From NCBI GenBank assembly GCA_949987705.1, contig OX465281.1, positions 179,860,916-179,924,915 of the forward strand: a DNA stretch of 64,000 nucleotides. The letters run 5' to 3'. Both the position numbers and the translations under genes were made by a program. Under the pieces are notes generated by a model. It had not been told where the DNA came from. It did not search any database and saw nothing but the letters and a program-made list of their open reading frames with translations. Origin of the DNA: Thereva unica. Lineage: Eukaryota > Arthropoda > Insecta > Diptera > Therevidae. Shown one piece after another: positions 29,584-40,320 of the stretch (positions are counted from its first letter, which is position 1; each line of letters starts with the position of its first letter).

Positions 29584-29792
29584 CTGTGCGAGCGTTAAGT
29601 TAGCTTCTTGCGATAGAGATAATTTTTCAGCAGCACTGGGATATGCATTGTATCTGTGCTCATATAGCCAACGCTTAAGGATTATAACTGAATGTTTTAG
29701 TAAACTCCCTTTTCGTTCTTCGAATGTTTCGCGTTCTTCATCTTCTGATCCAGTTTCTTCTGTAGTTGATGTTGAAGCGAATCTATGATGAC
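29584..29792 (-). pseudogene. TGIF: TGIF-type TALE homeobox gene fragment, second exon
   Basis: The exon encodes an acidic lead-in ([16 protein letters not shown]) and most of the homeodomain: [20 protein letters not shown] and [24 protein letters not shown] is the three-residue loop extension that defines TALE homeodomains. The acceptor AG is at 29793-29794 and the donor CAG/GTAAAA at 29584. The 56-bp intron to the next exon has a T-rich 3' end. Its first two bases complete a Gly codon begun by the last base of the upstream exon, so splicing keeps the frame. Changes at normally conserved sites (PSDAEK to PSAAEK, LTVLQ to LTLAQ) suggest relaxed constraint. Confidence 0.82.
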
Positions 29793-30280
29793 CTTTATAG
29801 ACAGTAGGTACAGAAAAAAATTATTTTGCAGTTGTCCTGATTCTAAAAGGAAATCTCAAGACAAACCAAAGCGAGAATTTTTAAAGAAGCTCAAAATCTT
29901 CGAAAGGTAAAAACTAAGAAGAATATTTGGTCCTTTAAGGGTTAGTTAAAACGAATGGTACTTTAGAAGGGCTTGAAGAAATGTAGAGAAGAAAAGGCTT
30001 CACGAGGACAAGAATTTCAAACAGCTACATAACTCGCTAGGATTTAGAGAATAACGTAAAAGGGGTGGAAATCAATATTGTATAAATAATACTTTATATA
30101 AATGAACCGAGTTGATTAATTGCATTTTCGTCAGTGAAATAGTGCAGCCAAATGCCAAAGGGCATACAATATTACAAAACTTCTAAAGGGATTTAAAAAT
30201 GAAACTCCGCGACTTATTATTGATTTTCAATTAAGCATAAAAAGCAACCAAAATTTAATCATACAAAAATTTTAACTCAC

Positions 30281-30571
30281 CTTTAACAATATGTCCACTT
30301 GGTGGGACTGATGAAGTGTTGATTTGTTGTGCTATAGACATATTGTTGTTGGTGTTGCTGATGTTATTGTTGTTATTTATGATATTATTTATTGCATTAT
30401 TGATGACAGTTACTGGTGCTGATGAGTTTGTTGTAGCCACCGTTGCTTCAGCGCCAACAGTAGCAGCTGCAACATCAGGGGTATTAGTAATAACATGATT
30501 AGCAGATGAATTGGAATCAGAATTTGAATTTTGTGTTAAAACAGGTGATGGATGAGCTGGCATCACTTGAA
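30281..30571 (-). pseudogene. TGIF: TGIF-type gene fragment, upstream exon (5' boundary approximate)
   Basis: The frame reads MPAHPSPVLTQNSNSDSNSS, an Ala/Thr/Val-rich region and an Asn-rich tract (INNIINNNNNISNTNNN). It ends GHIVK at a strong donor (AAAG/GTGAGT) at 30281. The intron to the homeobox exon would be 488 bp and preserves the frame. The 5' limit is uncertain: an AG at 30572-30573 could be an acceptor, and an in-frame stop lies about 30 bp further upstream. Assignment rests on linkage and splice phase, since this low-complexity sequence is not diagnostic alone. A Helitron terminus cuts the locus at 30627. Confidence 0.6.
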
Positions 30572-30626
30572 CTCGTGATAAACCAAGAGGAATTGAAATG
30601 TCATATATTTATATTAAAGATAAAGA

Positions 30627-30750
30627 CTAGCAAAAACCCGCGTGCGTCGCAACGCTTTTTAATAAAACAAAATTATGTGTGCATAGTCCGGAATAAGAAA
30701 AGGGTATAATGAAATAAAGAACAAATCTGCAAGACATGATTTTGGATATA
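30627..30750 (-). mobile_element. Helitron 3' end, truncated or continuing beyond the foldback
   Basis: CTAGCAAAAACCCGCGTGCG is the plus-strand image of a Helitron 3' terminus, closely resembling the one at 20964. The flank ends in A, as expected for A/T insertion. The shared AACAAATCTGCAAG (30720 and 21142) supports common ancestry. The body should lie to the right but is interrupted by a foldback element at 30751, and no TC-end with the TAATATTAGTA motif was found downstream. Confidence 0.7.
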
Positions 30751-31763
30751 CAGGGTGTCTCACATAAACTTACAAAGCGGCCGGCTGTGGATAGGTCTTG
30801 GATAGACGAACAAAAAATCGTATGGGTGGGGGGGGGGGGAATCGTAACGGTTTAGCCGCTAGGGCGTTTTGAAGTTTTTTTGCTAGAGTTTTACATATCA
30901 CCCTGTATTTTTGTAACCGTGTAACCCATTTTCATGATTATGGTACAGGTGTACGCAGAATTCCCCCACCTATCTACGACGGTAAAAATAATGGTCATAT
31001 CTTATAAACTTTTGGAGTTATGAGTCGCCAAAGTCAAAATTTTGTATTTTTTTCACTAAAATTTCAATTAAAACCACCTTTTTCTCCAAAAAATACGTGA
31101 TAAACCAATATTTTTTTTAAAAAAATTGGAAAGCTTGGACAATTTCCTATGAATAATGTAATTTAACTTATACGCTACGGCCTCCAGTTTTGAAGTTATA
31201 AGCATTTTTAATGTTGAAATTGGCTGTATTTCGTCCTTCTTTAGTACTTTTCCATCTGAGGTTTATCGAAAAGTACCAAATAAGCATCAAATTAGGCAAA
31301 TTTTAACATTAAAATTACTTACAACTTCAAAATTAAAGGCCCTAGCGTAAAAGTTATTATACATTATTCATAGGAAATTGTCCAAACTTTCCAATTTTAT
31401 TAAAAAAAATATTGGTTTATCATGTATTTTTTGGAGAAAAAGGTGGTTTTAGTTGAAATTTTAGTGAAAAAATAACAACATTTTGACTTTGGCGATTCAT
31501 AACTCCAAAAGTTGATAAGATAGGGCCATTGTTTTTACCGTTGTAGATAGGTGGAGGAATTCTGCGTGCACTGGTACCATAACCATGAAAATAGGTTACG
31601 CGGTTACAAAAATACAGGGTGATATGTAAAGCTTTAGCAAAAAAACTTCAAAACGCCCTAGCGACTAAACCGTTACGATTTCCCCCACCCATACGATTTT
31701 TTGTTCGTCTATCCAAGACCTATCCACAGCCGGCCGCTTTGTAAGTTTATGTGGGACACCCTG
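30751..31763. mobile_element. 1-kb foldback element with TA target duplication
   Basis: The element begins CAGGGTGTCTCACATAAACT and ends with the reverse complement of CAGGGTGTCCCACATAAACT. It is flanked by TA (30749-30750, 31764-31765). The two arms, each about 475 bp, pair along their whole length around a loop near 31225-31290. There is no transposase. A TA duplication fits a Tc1/mariner-type MITE. Confidence 0.88.
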
Positions 31764-32328
31764 TATAAATAACTTTAGAGTTGACTATAAAAATATGTTA
31801 CCTACAACTTTTTTTAAAATTCGAGGTTAATCATCGGAAAACTTTTATACTACGTGCACAACAGATTCCTAGCCAATTTTATTCAGAATGTCTTGTGCGC
31901 GTAGATTTTGACGTTCTCAGATAATTGGCACCCTGAACTTGCCCCATGACGAACATGGCATCAGACGAAGATTGCCAACATTTTAAGACGATACTACTGA
32001 TTTGATCCTAAAAAGGACAGTTGCTGCTTCCCGTTTTCGTGTTTCGTCGTTTCCGGTCATACCGCCCACACGGCACTGGTTAACAATCCACTGTAACGCT
32101 TGTTTATAAACGATGTTAGATGTTTCACTTGTAAGTAATTACAATGTTTGTGGCATTACTGAGTTGAGTCGATTAAGTTGAGTTGATATTTTCGAAATCG
32201 TCATAAATGTCGCTCATCAAAATTCCCTCGTCTATTACGAACTTTCAAACAACATCCAGCAGCTCACTGTCATCATTCTCATTAATCTCAGAACATTTTC
32301 TATTGTATATCCTATGTTGAGGAGAATA
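31764..32328. other. Unassigned sequence between foldback and repeat E
   Basis: No coding frame, tandem repeat or terminal motif was recognised. It may include the body of the truncated Helitron. Confidence 0.4.
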
Positions 32329-32771
32329 CTGAATTCTGAGTTTTCCGATTGCGCTCTCATCTTTTGCTTTAAATGACGTTTTCCAATATGTCCCTAAATG
32401 AGTGATCATTTCAAACATGCCTAAATATCATCGGCCCACATATTTGTCCGGACAGCCGGCACTATTTGCCCGGTATCTATGCCAATAAAACAGTTACTCC
32501 CCAAAACTAGTTGGGATGTGGGTTCGGTCCACACGATCAACTTCCCAGTATGATGGATGTTGAATATTATGATTGGATATTTTAATAATAAATGAACAAT
32601 AGGCAATATATAATATATGTATAATACCGAGAATTTGTCACAATTGTTTATCAATATTTTCGCTAAAATGTCAAACTAAATGTGCGCACTTACAAGATTA
32701 GGATGACGAAAATGTATATAAAATTGATGTATTAATGTTTTTCGGCACCTCAATGAAGTCGATATAGTTTT

Positions 32772-34393
32772 AGCTTTTTCAAAAAAAAAAAAAAAACTTA
32801 TACAGAGGCTCTGTCCGTCTGTCCGTCTGAAGCCTACTTTCATCTCTGAAAGTACTGCCGCTACAGACTTGGGCCATATCTCAAAATGTAGCTCTTGGCC
32901 AAAAGACCAAAAACTGAGAAAATGGTCTGGAAATTTCAACCAGAAGTATATTTAAACAACAAAAAAGAGCCTTTAAAGAAAATATTGTGACTAATTTTTG
33001 TGTTCTAAGGCTTATAACTTCTTAATTATTCATTTTACCACAAAATTTCTAAGTAATAAATTGTAGATTTTAATTCTAAACAAAAAGTGTCCTTGCAAAT
33101 TTCCGGTAAGATGTGCCGTTTCGGAGATATAGTGTAAAAACCATTTGCATACGTTTTCCAAGATGGCGGCCAAATGGGGGGGGGGGGGGTTAGAGTCCCG
33201 AAAACTCAAACTTAAGCTCACCCTGACCCCCCCTACACATCCCAAAAATAAAACTTTGTCCTGCATTTTTGCAATGTTAAAGTACCATTTCCATGGACTA
33301 CATATAAAGGGCTAGGGAAAGTCCCTCGTCTGTGGGGCTGCGAGTTCGATCCTTCGGCTCGCGGTGCTTTTTTTTTTCGTCATAATAATTTTTTTTAATT
33401 TCCTTCGGGGATTTTGTTTCATATGAAACAAGTTTTTGACATGAATACGTCTCTAAATTTGCTTCCAGAACAAAAACCGATGATAACGAAATTATGGCAT
33501 ATAGTTTTTATTTGCTGCTCAAAAACTATTGTTTATATTGAATAAAGAAATATACCATGACGTGGGTGAAGAATCAAAGAATTTTATTGTTTACATTTGA
33601 TTTCCTTTTTTTAAGCTATGATGATTATATTGTAGTGTTTGTTAAATACTTTGTTAAGTTTTAGATTACGCAGTCTCACAACTTATAACCTACATAAGCC
33701 TTTAACAAAAACTTTTCAAGATTAACACTGCGTGTGTACACTGGGTCTTTGAAGGAACAGTTAAAATTTGAAACTCAAATTTTCCTCTCATGAATAGAAG
33801 GCTTGCTTCAACTACCTCCCCAATGCTTTTAAGCATATGACTTTGGCAACTTGTTGGCTATATAGTAGACACTTCAATAAGTACCCCATATTTTTTTCAG
33901 ATATTTTGATAGTCGAGAAAACTTTGAAAACCCGGCGGTTCCCTAAAAGACCCAGCGTTCACACCATGTCTCGGAAAATATAGTGTACACACGCAGGGTT
34001 AATTATATATAGCGTTGGTCAGTGTGATACTTATGAATCTCCATGGCCAAACTAGGGTGCGGTAAGCCGAATTTTTAACAATAAGACATGTATGTTTAAG
34101 TAAAATAATACACCTAATTCTGTTGTGCAAAGTGCATCACATTAGATTTTCCTCCAATCCAAAGAAAAATGTTTAGATTTGTTTTCTATAGTGTTTACAT
34201 GTGTGATGTGCTTTTTTTCCAATTTGACACATTCGAATTATTGGCCTCGATTCCCAGATCCGGCGGGTTGGAAGTGAGTGCGGATCAATCTCCACTTAAT
34301 ATATTGTCATACAATCTGAAGTGTTATTCAACAGAAAGAATACCATGAAAAAGCGTAATTAGTGGCTAGTCTCTAGGCACAACATCCCACTAG
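32772..34393 (+). repeat. Dispersed repeat family R, copy 2
   Basis: It is 1,345 bp after removing the nested MITE. The ends match copies 1 and 3. It is inserted in a T-run of family T (GATATAGTTTT before, TTTAGTTCGCG after). The poly-G tract (33177-33188) and the tRNA-like module (33308-33378) are retained. Confidence 0.82.
33726..33998. mobile_element. piggyBac-like MITE (273 bp, TTAA target)
   Basis: The ends CACTGCGTGTGTACACT and, reverse-complemented, CCCTGCGTGTGTACACT match at 16 of 17 positions. TTAA flanks both sides (33722-33725 and 33999-34002). The empty site in R copy 1 (AAGATTAATTATATATAG near 8871) has a single TTAA, proving the insertion. No transposase is encoded. Confidence 0.9.
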
Positions 34394-36744
34394 TTTAGTT
34401 CGCGCAGTATCGTGCAGGTACAAAAATCACTTCAGTCATTTAAACCAAAAAACCGCTGGACCGAATATTATAAAAATCTTTTCAGATTATATTGTCGCTG
34501 ATACGCTTCGAACGGCACCTCAAGTAAGTCAATATCTTTCGTGGTTCGGGCGATGTCGTGCAGGTACAAAAATCACTTACGCCGCTTAAACAAAAAAACG
34601 GCTCGACCGAATTTTATGAAAATCTTTTCAGATCATATTTTGGTTAATACTCTTCGAACGGCACGTCAACTAAGTCGATATCTTTTATAGTTTGTGCGAT
34701 ATCGTGCAGGTACAAAAATCACTTAAGTCATTTAAACCAAAAAACCGCTGGATCGAATATTATAAAAATATTTTCAGATTATATTGTCGCTGATACGCTT
34801 TGAACGGCACCTCAAGTAATTCAATATCTTTCGTGGTTCGGGAGATATCGTTCAGGTACAAAAATCACTTGCGTCGCTTAAACAAAAAAACGGCTTAACC
34901 GAATTTCATGAAAATCTTTTTGGATCATATTTCGGTTAATACGCTTCGAACAACACCTCAACGAAGTCGATATCAGTTTTGGTTCGCGCGATATCGTGCA
35001 GGAAAAAATGACCACATCCGTACGCACATACACACACACATACTTCCTCCCAATTTTTTGCTTAAAATGCTCCTGGGACCTTGAAAGATGAAAATAAGTT
35101 GAAATTTTCGATTTCGATTTTCGGACCGATTACAATAACTTCCTATACTGGGAAGTTAAAAATTGGTTTTTACATCTTAAATCTCGCGGTGTTCTGTTAA
35201 TAGATACTTTATTTGTCATAGTACACTCATCGCATTCCCAGACAGCCATCATGCAGTCTTGTAAAACTTTAGATTTTTTCCAGGCAGGTTTTTAGATTTG
35301 TTCCACGCAGGATTTTCCAAATGATCTTCTTCGATCGATATCGATCTTGAGCTGTTTTTCCTGATGTGAGTAAAGTTGCCGAAATCTCTGCTACTGTCCT
35401 GATCTCATATTGGCCAAATAGCATTCCTTTCGAAATGTTAAAAAGCGTGGGACTTGACCTATATTCTTATTTTATTATTACTGCATCTTTTCGCTAGCGC
35501 CCCATATATTATATATACTGGCTTTAGCAAAAAAGGTTTCATTCAACATAAGTATTTACTTTGTAGTGCATTTTTAAACAAACGCATATTTTTAAGTTTT
35601 TTAAACTATATTTTTAGTTTTCTGCCTTTTAGTTTATTATATGTCTTCGGTTATTTTGTGGTGACCGATATTTAAAATGAGGTCACCCAGCTTACTGTAC
35701 TCTACTCATCATACACTTTTATTTGGTATCCATACCGAGAGCGTTGTAAAAAAATGCAGTCCGTCATTTTGTGTTGGCTGCCATTTTGAATTTGGAATAA
35801 CGCCATCCAGCTAATAGTATTCTACTTGTCATATCCTTTCATTTGAAACCCATGCCGATCGTGATGTAAATAGAAAAGTAATCCGCCATCTGTTTTGCCC
35901 GCCATTTTTATCCGGCCGCCATTTTGAATTTGGAATGACACTAAATAGGTAATTATATTATACTTATCATTCCCTTTCATTTGATACCCAGGTCAGAGAG
36001 CACAAATGCGAAATTCGGCCGCCATCTTGAAACGGCCATCTTGTTTTTTTTATAAAATGGTCAAATTGCATTGTCACTTGAACTGTACATGTGTGCAAAA
36101 TTTGAAGCTGATCGGTTATATGGAAGTGGGTCAAAAACAATTTTCAAGATTTGTCTACATACATACATCCATACAGGTAGAGCTAATATATAATGCATAT
36201 AAATAGCCTAAAACATGCCCGCCAAAATACTGAATCTTCCAGTGAAAGTCCCATCATAATCGGATTAGTCGTTTCCGAGATTAGCCCGAACAAACAGACA
36301 GACAGACATACAGACATACAGACGATTTTCTTAACGGTGTTATTTTGGAACACCATAACGCGCGTTTTGAATGGACTAATCGTCGTAATGGGAAAAGAGG
36401 GACCTTTCGTTTAGTAAAAATTTTATATTGGTTAGATTTATTATTCTAGAGATTTTTGGCCATATCGGGGAAGAAAGCCGAAAAACATTTTTTTTTGCTA
36501 ATATCTCGAAAATGGTTCTTTGGAAAAATAAATGAGGGTCATTTTCGTTTTCAGCGAAATCAAATTAGGCTAAAAAACACTTTTCCTATTAGGTACACGC
36601 AATTAAGCAATTTGTAAACTAGTGTTATTCATGGTTGCTTAAATGAAGGCATTTCACAAATTTTAAAAAGCTACTGTCTGCCCACTTGAATTTATTTGAC
36701 AGTTCGTTTTTTTTCTTCGCGAATCCAAACTAGCAAGTATCTTG

Positions 36745-37170
36745 AAGTCATGCCACCGCAAGTTAGATCGTTTTTCTCGCGTGACAAAGGAGGAGTACTC
36801 CTCGGCACGGCCTTAATAGATACCATCCAAAAGGGTGAGGAGCCCCAAAAGCTACGAGCCGTTGTCGATCCCGGGTCAGAAGTGAGTTTTATAACCACAA
36901 GGGTGGCAAAAACTCTACGATCAAGACCTATTCGTGATTCCGTCCAGATAATCGGCGTAGGCGAAACTCGAACAGCAGAGGCCCAATCCACCGTTTGTTT
37001 CACAATTAAACCACATTTCAAAAGAACTCCGGCCATCCAGATTCAGGCGGCAGTTCTACCCAGTCTCACTGAAGTATTACCATCCAATCGTATCTCGATC
37101 GAGGACTGGACGCATATCATTGGATTACCCTTGGCAGATCCCACCTTCAATGTCCCTGGCAAGTTTATGG
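36745..37170 (+). pseudogene. BEL/Pao aspartic protease (start of surviving pol)
   Basis: The frame holds GGVLLGTALIDTI and LRAVVDPGSEVSFITTRVAK, the D-P/S/T-G protease site of Pao-type elements. IEDWTHIIGLPLADPTFNVPG, the typical stretch after the protease, follows. The gag and its zinc knuckles are missing, since repeat E ends directly upstream. A frameshift near 37165 passes to another frame. Confidence 0.85.
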
Positions 37171-38723
37171 CAAAATAATTCAAGACGGAGTTCGCCGCGG
37201 AGTGGCCGGTGCTGCAGTGGCTCAGAATACATCATTCAGGTGGACACTGTTAGGTGAAATGCATTCAGAAGAGCGCGAAATATTGCCCCAGTGTGAATCA
37301 TGCGAATTACTTAAGCGTTTTTGGGATATGGAGGAAGTCACCTCTTGTCCCCCTCCTTCAGAAGACGATAAATCTTTGTGAACAGTTGTTCGCGAAAACT
37401 CACTCCCGCACACCTGAGGGTCATTATGTCGTACACTTACCGTTTGTTCCACTCCCAGAGGACGAAAGAAGGTTTGGAGATTCACGAGAGAATGCCCTCA
37501 AACGTTACATGGGACTCGAAAAACGTCTCAGTCATGATTCAGCTTTAAGACAAAATTATCATCAATGTTTAGAGGAATATCTTCAAGAAGGTCACATGGA
37601 AAAGATTCCAGCGTCTTCTTCACCCCCTGACCCAGATAAAGTATTTTATTTACCTCCCCACGCGATCGTGAAGGCCGACAGCTTAACAACTCAAACGCGA
37701 GTTGTATTTGAAGCAAGTTCCAAGTCATCCAATGGCTACGCCCTAAACGATCGTTTGCTACCAGGACCCCCCTTGCAACGCGAAATATCTCTTCTCCTCT
37801 TCGAATGGAGACAGCACAAATTCGCTTTTACGGCAGACATCGCGCGAATGTACCGACAGGTACGTGTCCACCCCTCCGACCGAGATTATCAGAGGATAAT
37901 TTGGCGTCGAAACTCAAACGAACCTCCAGAGGATTACCGCTTGTTAACCGTGACGTTCGGGGTCTCAAGTGCCCCCTTTCTTGCCATACGATCTCTTCAT
38001 CAGTTGGCCAAAGACGAGGGCCACGATCTTCCGATCGGCGCGAATATTCTGGTAAAGGACCTATACGTAGATGATGTGCTGTCCGGAGCAAGGACACTCA
38101 GTGAAGCCATCGAAGCCCGGGACCAAATTGATTCAATTCTGAACCGGGGAAAATTTGAGCTTAGAAAATTGTCTTCAAACAGTAAAGAAATACTATCCGG
38201 AATATCAGAAGAACGAAAGTCGGCTTCAGCCTCCGTACTTCTGAACAAGCAAAATGTTGTCAAGACTCTGGGGTTACGCTGGTTCCCGCACGAAGATTTC
38301 CTTGCGTATGACATTAAACCGCAATTCCTTCAACCCCCCTACACTAAAAGAATCATCCTTTCAGAGGTCGCCCGAATTTACGATCCGTTAGGATGGTTGG
38401 TGTTAGTAGTTATCACACCAAAAATTCTCTTACAATCCCTCTGGCAGAGAGGACTAAACTGGGATGAACCAATTCCTGAGGATCTTTCCATACAGTGGTC
38501 GCGGTTCCTCCAACTGCTCGGTGAATTAAAAGATATCTCGATTCCCCGTTTCATCCATACGGACCAAAATAGTACACTACAGGTCCATGGATTTTGTGAT
38601 GCTTCTGAGAGAGCTTATGGGGCTGTATTGTATCTTCGATCTGAGGTCAATGGCATTGCCTTTGTTCACTTAATCTGTGCCAAGACGAAGGTCGCACCAG
38701 TAAAATCAGTAACTTTACTTTAG
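37171..38723 (+). pseudogene. BEL/Pao reverse transcriptase (frameshifted)
   Basis: From 37171 to about 37375 the frame reads GVAGAAVAQNTSFRWTLLGE and LPQCESCELLKRFWDMEE. A one-base shift near 37372 leads to the main frame: HYVVHLPFVPLP, VFYLPPHAIVKADSLTTQTR, VVFEASSKSSNGYALNDRLL, FTADIARMYRQVRVHPSDRD, LTVTFGVSSAPFLAIRSLHQ and the catalytic KDLYVDDVLSGA. RNase H begins (LQVHGFCDASERAYGAVLYL) before a stop at 38721. The first 40 residues of any frame starting at 37254 are out of register. The Pao-type YVDD and DPLGW motifs are clear. Confidence 0.9.
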
Positions 38724-39251
38724 ATTGGAACTGTGTGGAGCTGTGTTGCTCTCTAGACTCTTAAAGAAATTCCTCCCTTCTGTCTCGCAGAGGATTGCAA
38801 ACGTGATCGCTTGGACTGACTAAACGATCGTACTCTCCTGGATCCGGCGACATCCCAACACCTTGAAGACGTTTGTAGGTAACTGAATCTCCGAATTTCT
38901 AAATAACCTTGGTTCCGTCTCGTGGAGGCACATACCCTCAACCGAAAATCCAGCAGATCTAGCTAGCAGAGGTGTGACGTCCCTGGAAAGAGCTAGAGAC
39001 AACCTTTAGTGGCCCCACCTGGCTTGCACTCCCGGAAACTGAGTGGCCAAAACGATTTGAGCTCCCAGAACCAGACCCTTCCATGCTCGCATTAAAACCC
39101 GTGAGAACATTTTTAACACAAACCCATAACGAAGAATTGAGCCAACTACTGAATAGGTACTCGTCAATTGATCGCCTCCTAAGAGTTACTGCTTGCACTC
39201 CCGGAAACTGAGTGGCCAAAACGATTTGAGCTCCCAGAACCAGACCCTTCC
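38724..39251 (+). pseudogene. BEL/Pao RNase H and linker, degenerate, with a 169-bp tandem duplication
   Basis: Family motifs are readable with several stops: LSRLLKKFLPSVSQRIANVI, IVLSWIRRHPNTLKTFVGN followed by a stop, and ENPADLASRGVTSLE. The segment 39022-39190 is repeated at 39191-39359 (both begin GCTTGCACTCCCGG). 169 is not a multiple of three, so the duplication breaks the frame. The copies differ at a few bases, so it is not an obvious assembly artefact. Confidence 0.85.
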
Positions 39252-40320
39252 ATGCTCGAATTAAAACCCGTGAGGACATTTTTAACACAAACCCATAACG
39301 AAGAATTGAGCCAACTACTGAATAAGTACTCGTCAATTGATCGCCTCCTAAGAGTTACTGCTATATGCAAAGGCTTCGCGAAAAAATGTAGAACCAAATC
39401 TAGTAATGATCTTTCCGTTACCAGCCTCGTGGACGAGGCGCGCCTCTTCTGGTTTCGACAGGAACAATTTCGTTACTTCCAAGAGGAAATGAATTGTTTG
39501 TCCGATGGCATTCCATTCCCGAAAGCCAGTAAACTTAAAGTTTTGAACCCGTTTCTGGATAGGGCGGGTATGTTAAGGGTTGGAGGCCGCCTACACAACG
39601 CATCGCTACCCTACAGCGAGATGCACCCAGTTATTCTATCTCCTGACAGCCATTTACGTCGTTAATGCCCATGATTCCTGCCTCCACGGAGGACCCACGT
39701 TGACCCTCGCTCTCCTTCGAAAGACAGTGTGGATCATTAACGGCCGCCGGTGTGTAAGTAGACTTATTCGGCATTGTATTCCGTGCTTTAAAAGTGCTTG
39801 TAAGCCCCAAACCCAACTGATGGGAGCCCTCCCCGCCCCGAGTTAGAATCACGCATCCCTTCACCTCGGTCGGTGTAGACTACGCAGGGCGCTTTGATCT
39901 CCGTGTGTCAAGGACTCGCGGATGCCGTGTCTATAAGGGTTATGTAGTTATTTTTGTGTGTCTATGTACGAAAGCCGTACATCTAGAGGCTGTGAGTGAT
40001 CTCACCACTGAGGCGTTCATGGCGGCCCTTAAGCGCTTCATAGCTCGTCGAGGATTATGTCGGGATATATATTCCGATTGTGGCACGACATTTGTAGGGG
40101 CTCGCAATCAATTAGAACGCAAGATCCAAGACCATAAAGAGGCAACCCATCAGGCGGCCGACATCTACAGCGTTCAGGGAATACAGTGGCACTTTATACC
40201 GCCGGCGTCACCCCATTTCGGAGGCCTGTGGGAGGCGGGAGTTAAGTCGGTGAAACATCATCTGCGACGAGTAGCTGGAGAAGTCCGAATGACTTACGAG
40301 GAACTGTCGACCTTATTAGT
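39252..40320 (+). pseudogene. BEL/Pao integrase, interrupted
   Basis: Frame pieces cover the integrase head and core. NKYSSIDRLLRVTA, DEARLFWFRQEQFRYFQEE and MLRVGGRLHNASL lie in 39252-39663. The zinc head follows in another frame, ending CIPCFKSACKPQTQLMGALP near 39835. The core (39905-40320) shows VYKGYVVIFVCLCTKAVHLE, IYSDCGTTFVGA (second D retained, the usual Asn-Gly replaced by Cys-Gly) and HFGGLWEAGVKSVKHHL with the catalytic Glu. Coding stops at YEELSTLLV, where a repeat fragment is joined. Confidence 0.88.

Larger units (their letters stand above)
32507..35157 (-). repeat. Tandem repeat family T, copy 2, inserted in repeat E
   Basis: It is the inverted form of 3770-4510. It has five units of about 145 bp anchored by ATCGTGCAGGTAC-like motifs at about 34409, 34551, 34697, 34842 and 34989, and it ends TATACTGGGAAGTT at 35156. 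AACTTCCCAGTAT also occurs near its left end (32531), in inverted orientation to the right end, which suggests TIRs. The left flank starts CTAGTTGGG at 32507. Comparison with uninterrupted repeat E near 4935 dates it as a later insertion. Confidence 0.75.
32329..36735 (+). repeat. Dispersed repeat family E, copy 2, with nested T, R and a MITE
   Basis: The outer parts (32329-32506 and 35158-36735) match copy 1 at 4762-6538 with few substitutions and short indels. The insert at 32507-35157 is family T, which contains R (32772-34393), which contains a TTAA MITE (33726-33998). This gives a four-level order of insertion. The right end abuts the BEL protease. Confidence 0.82.
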
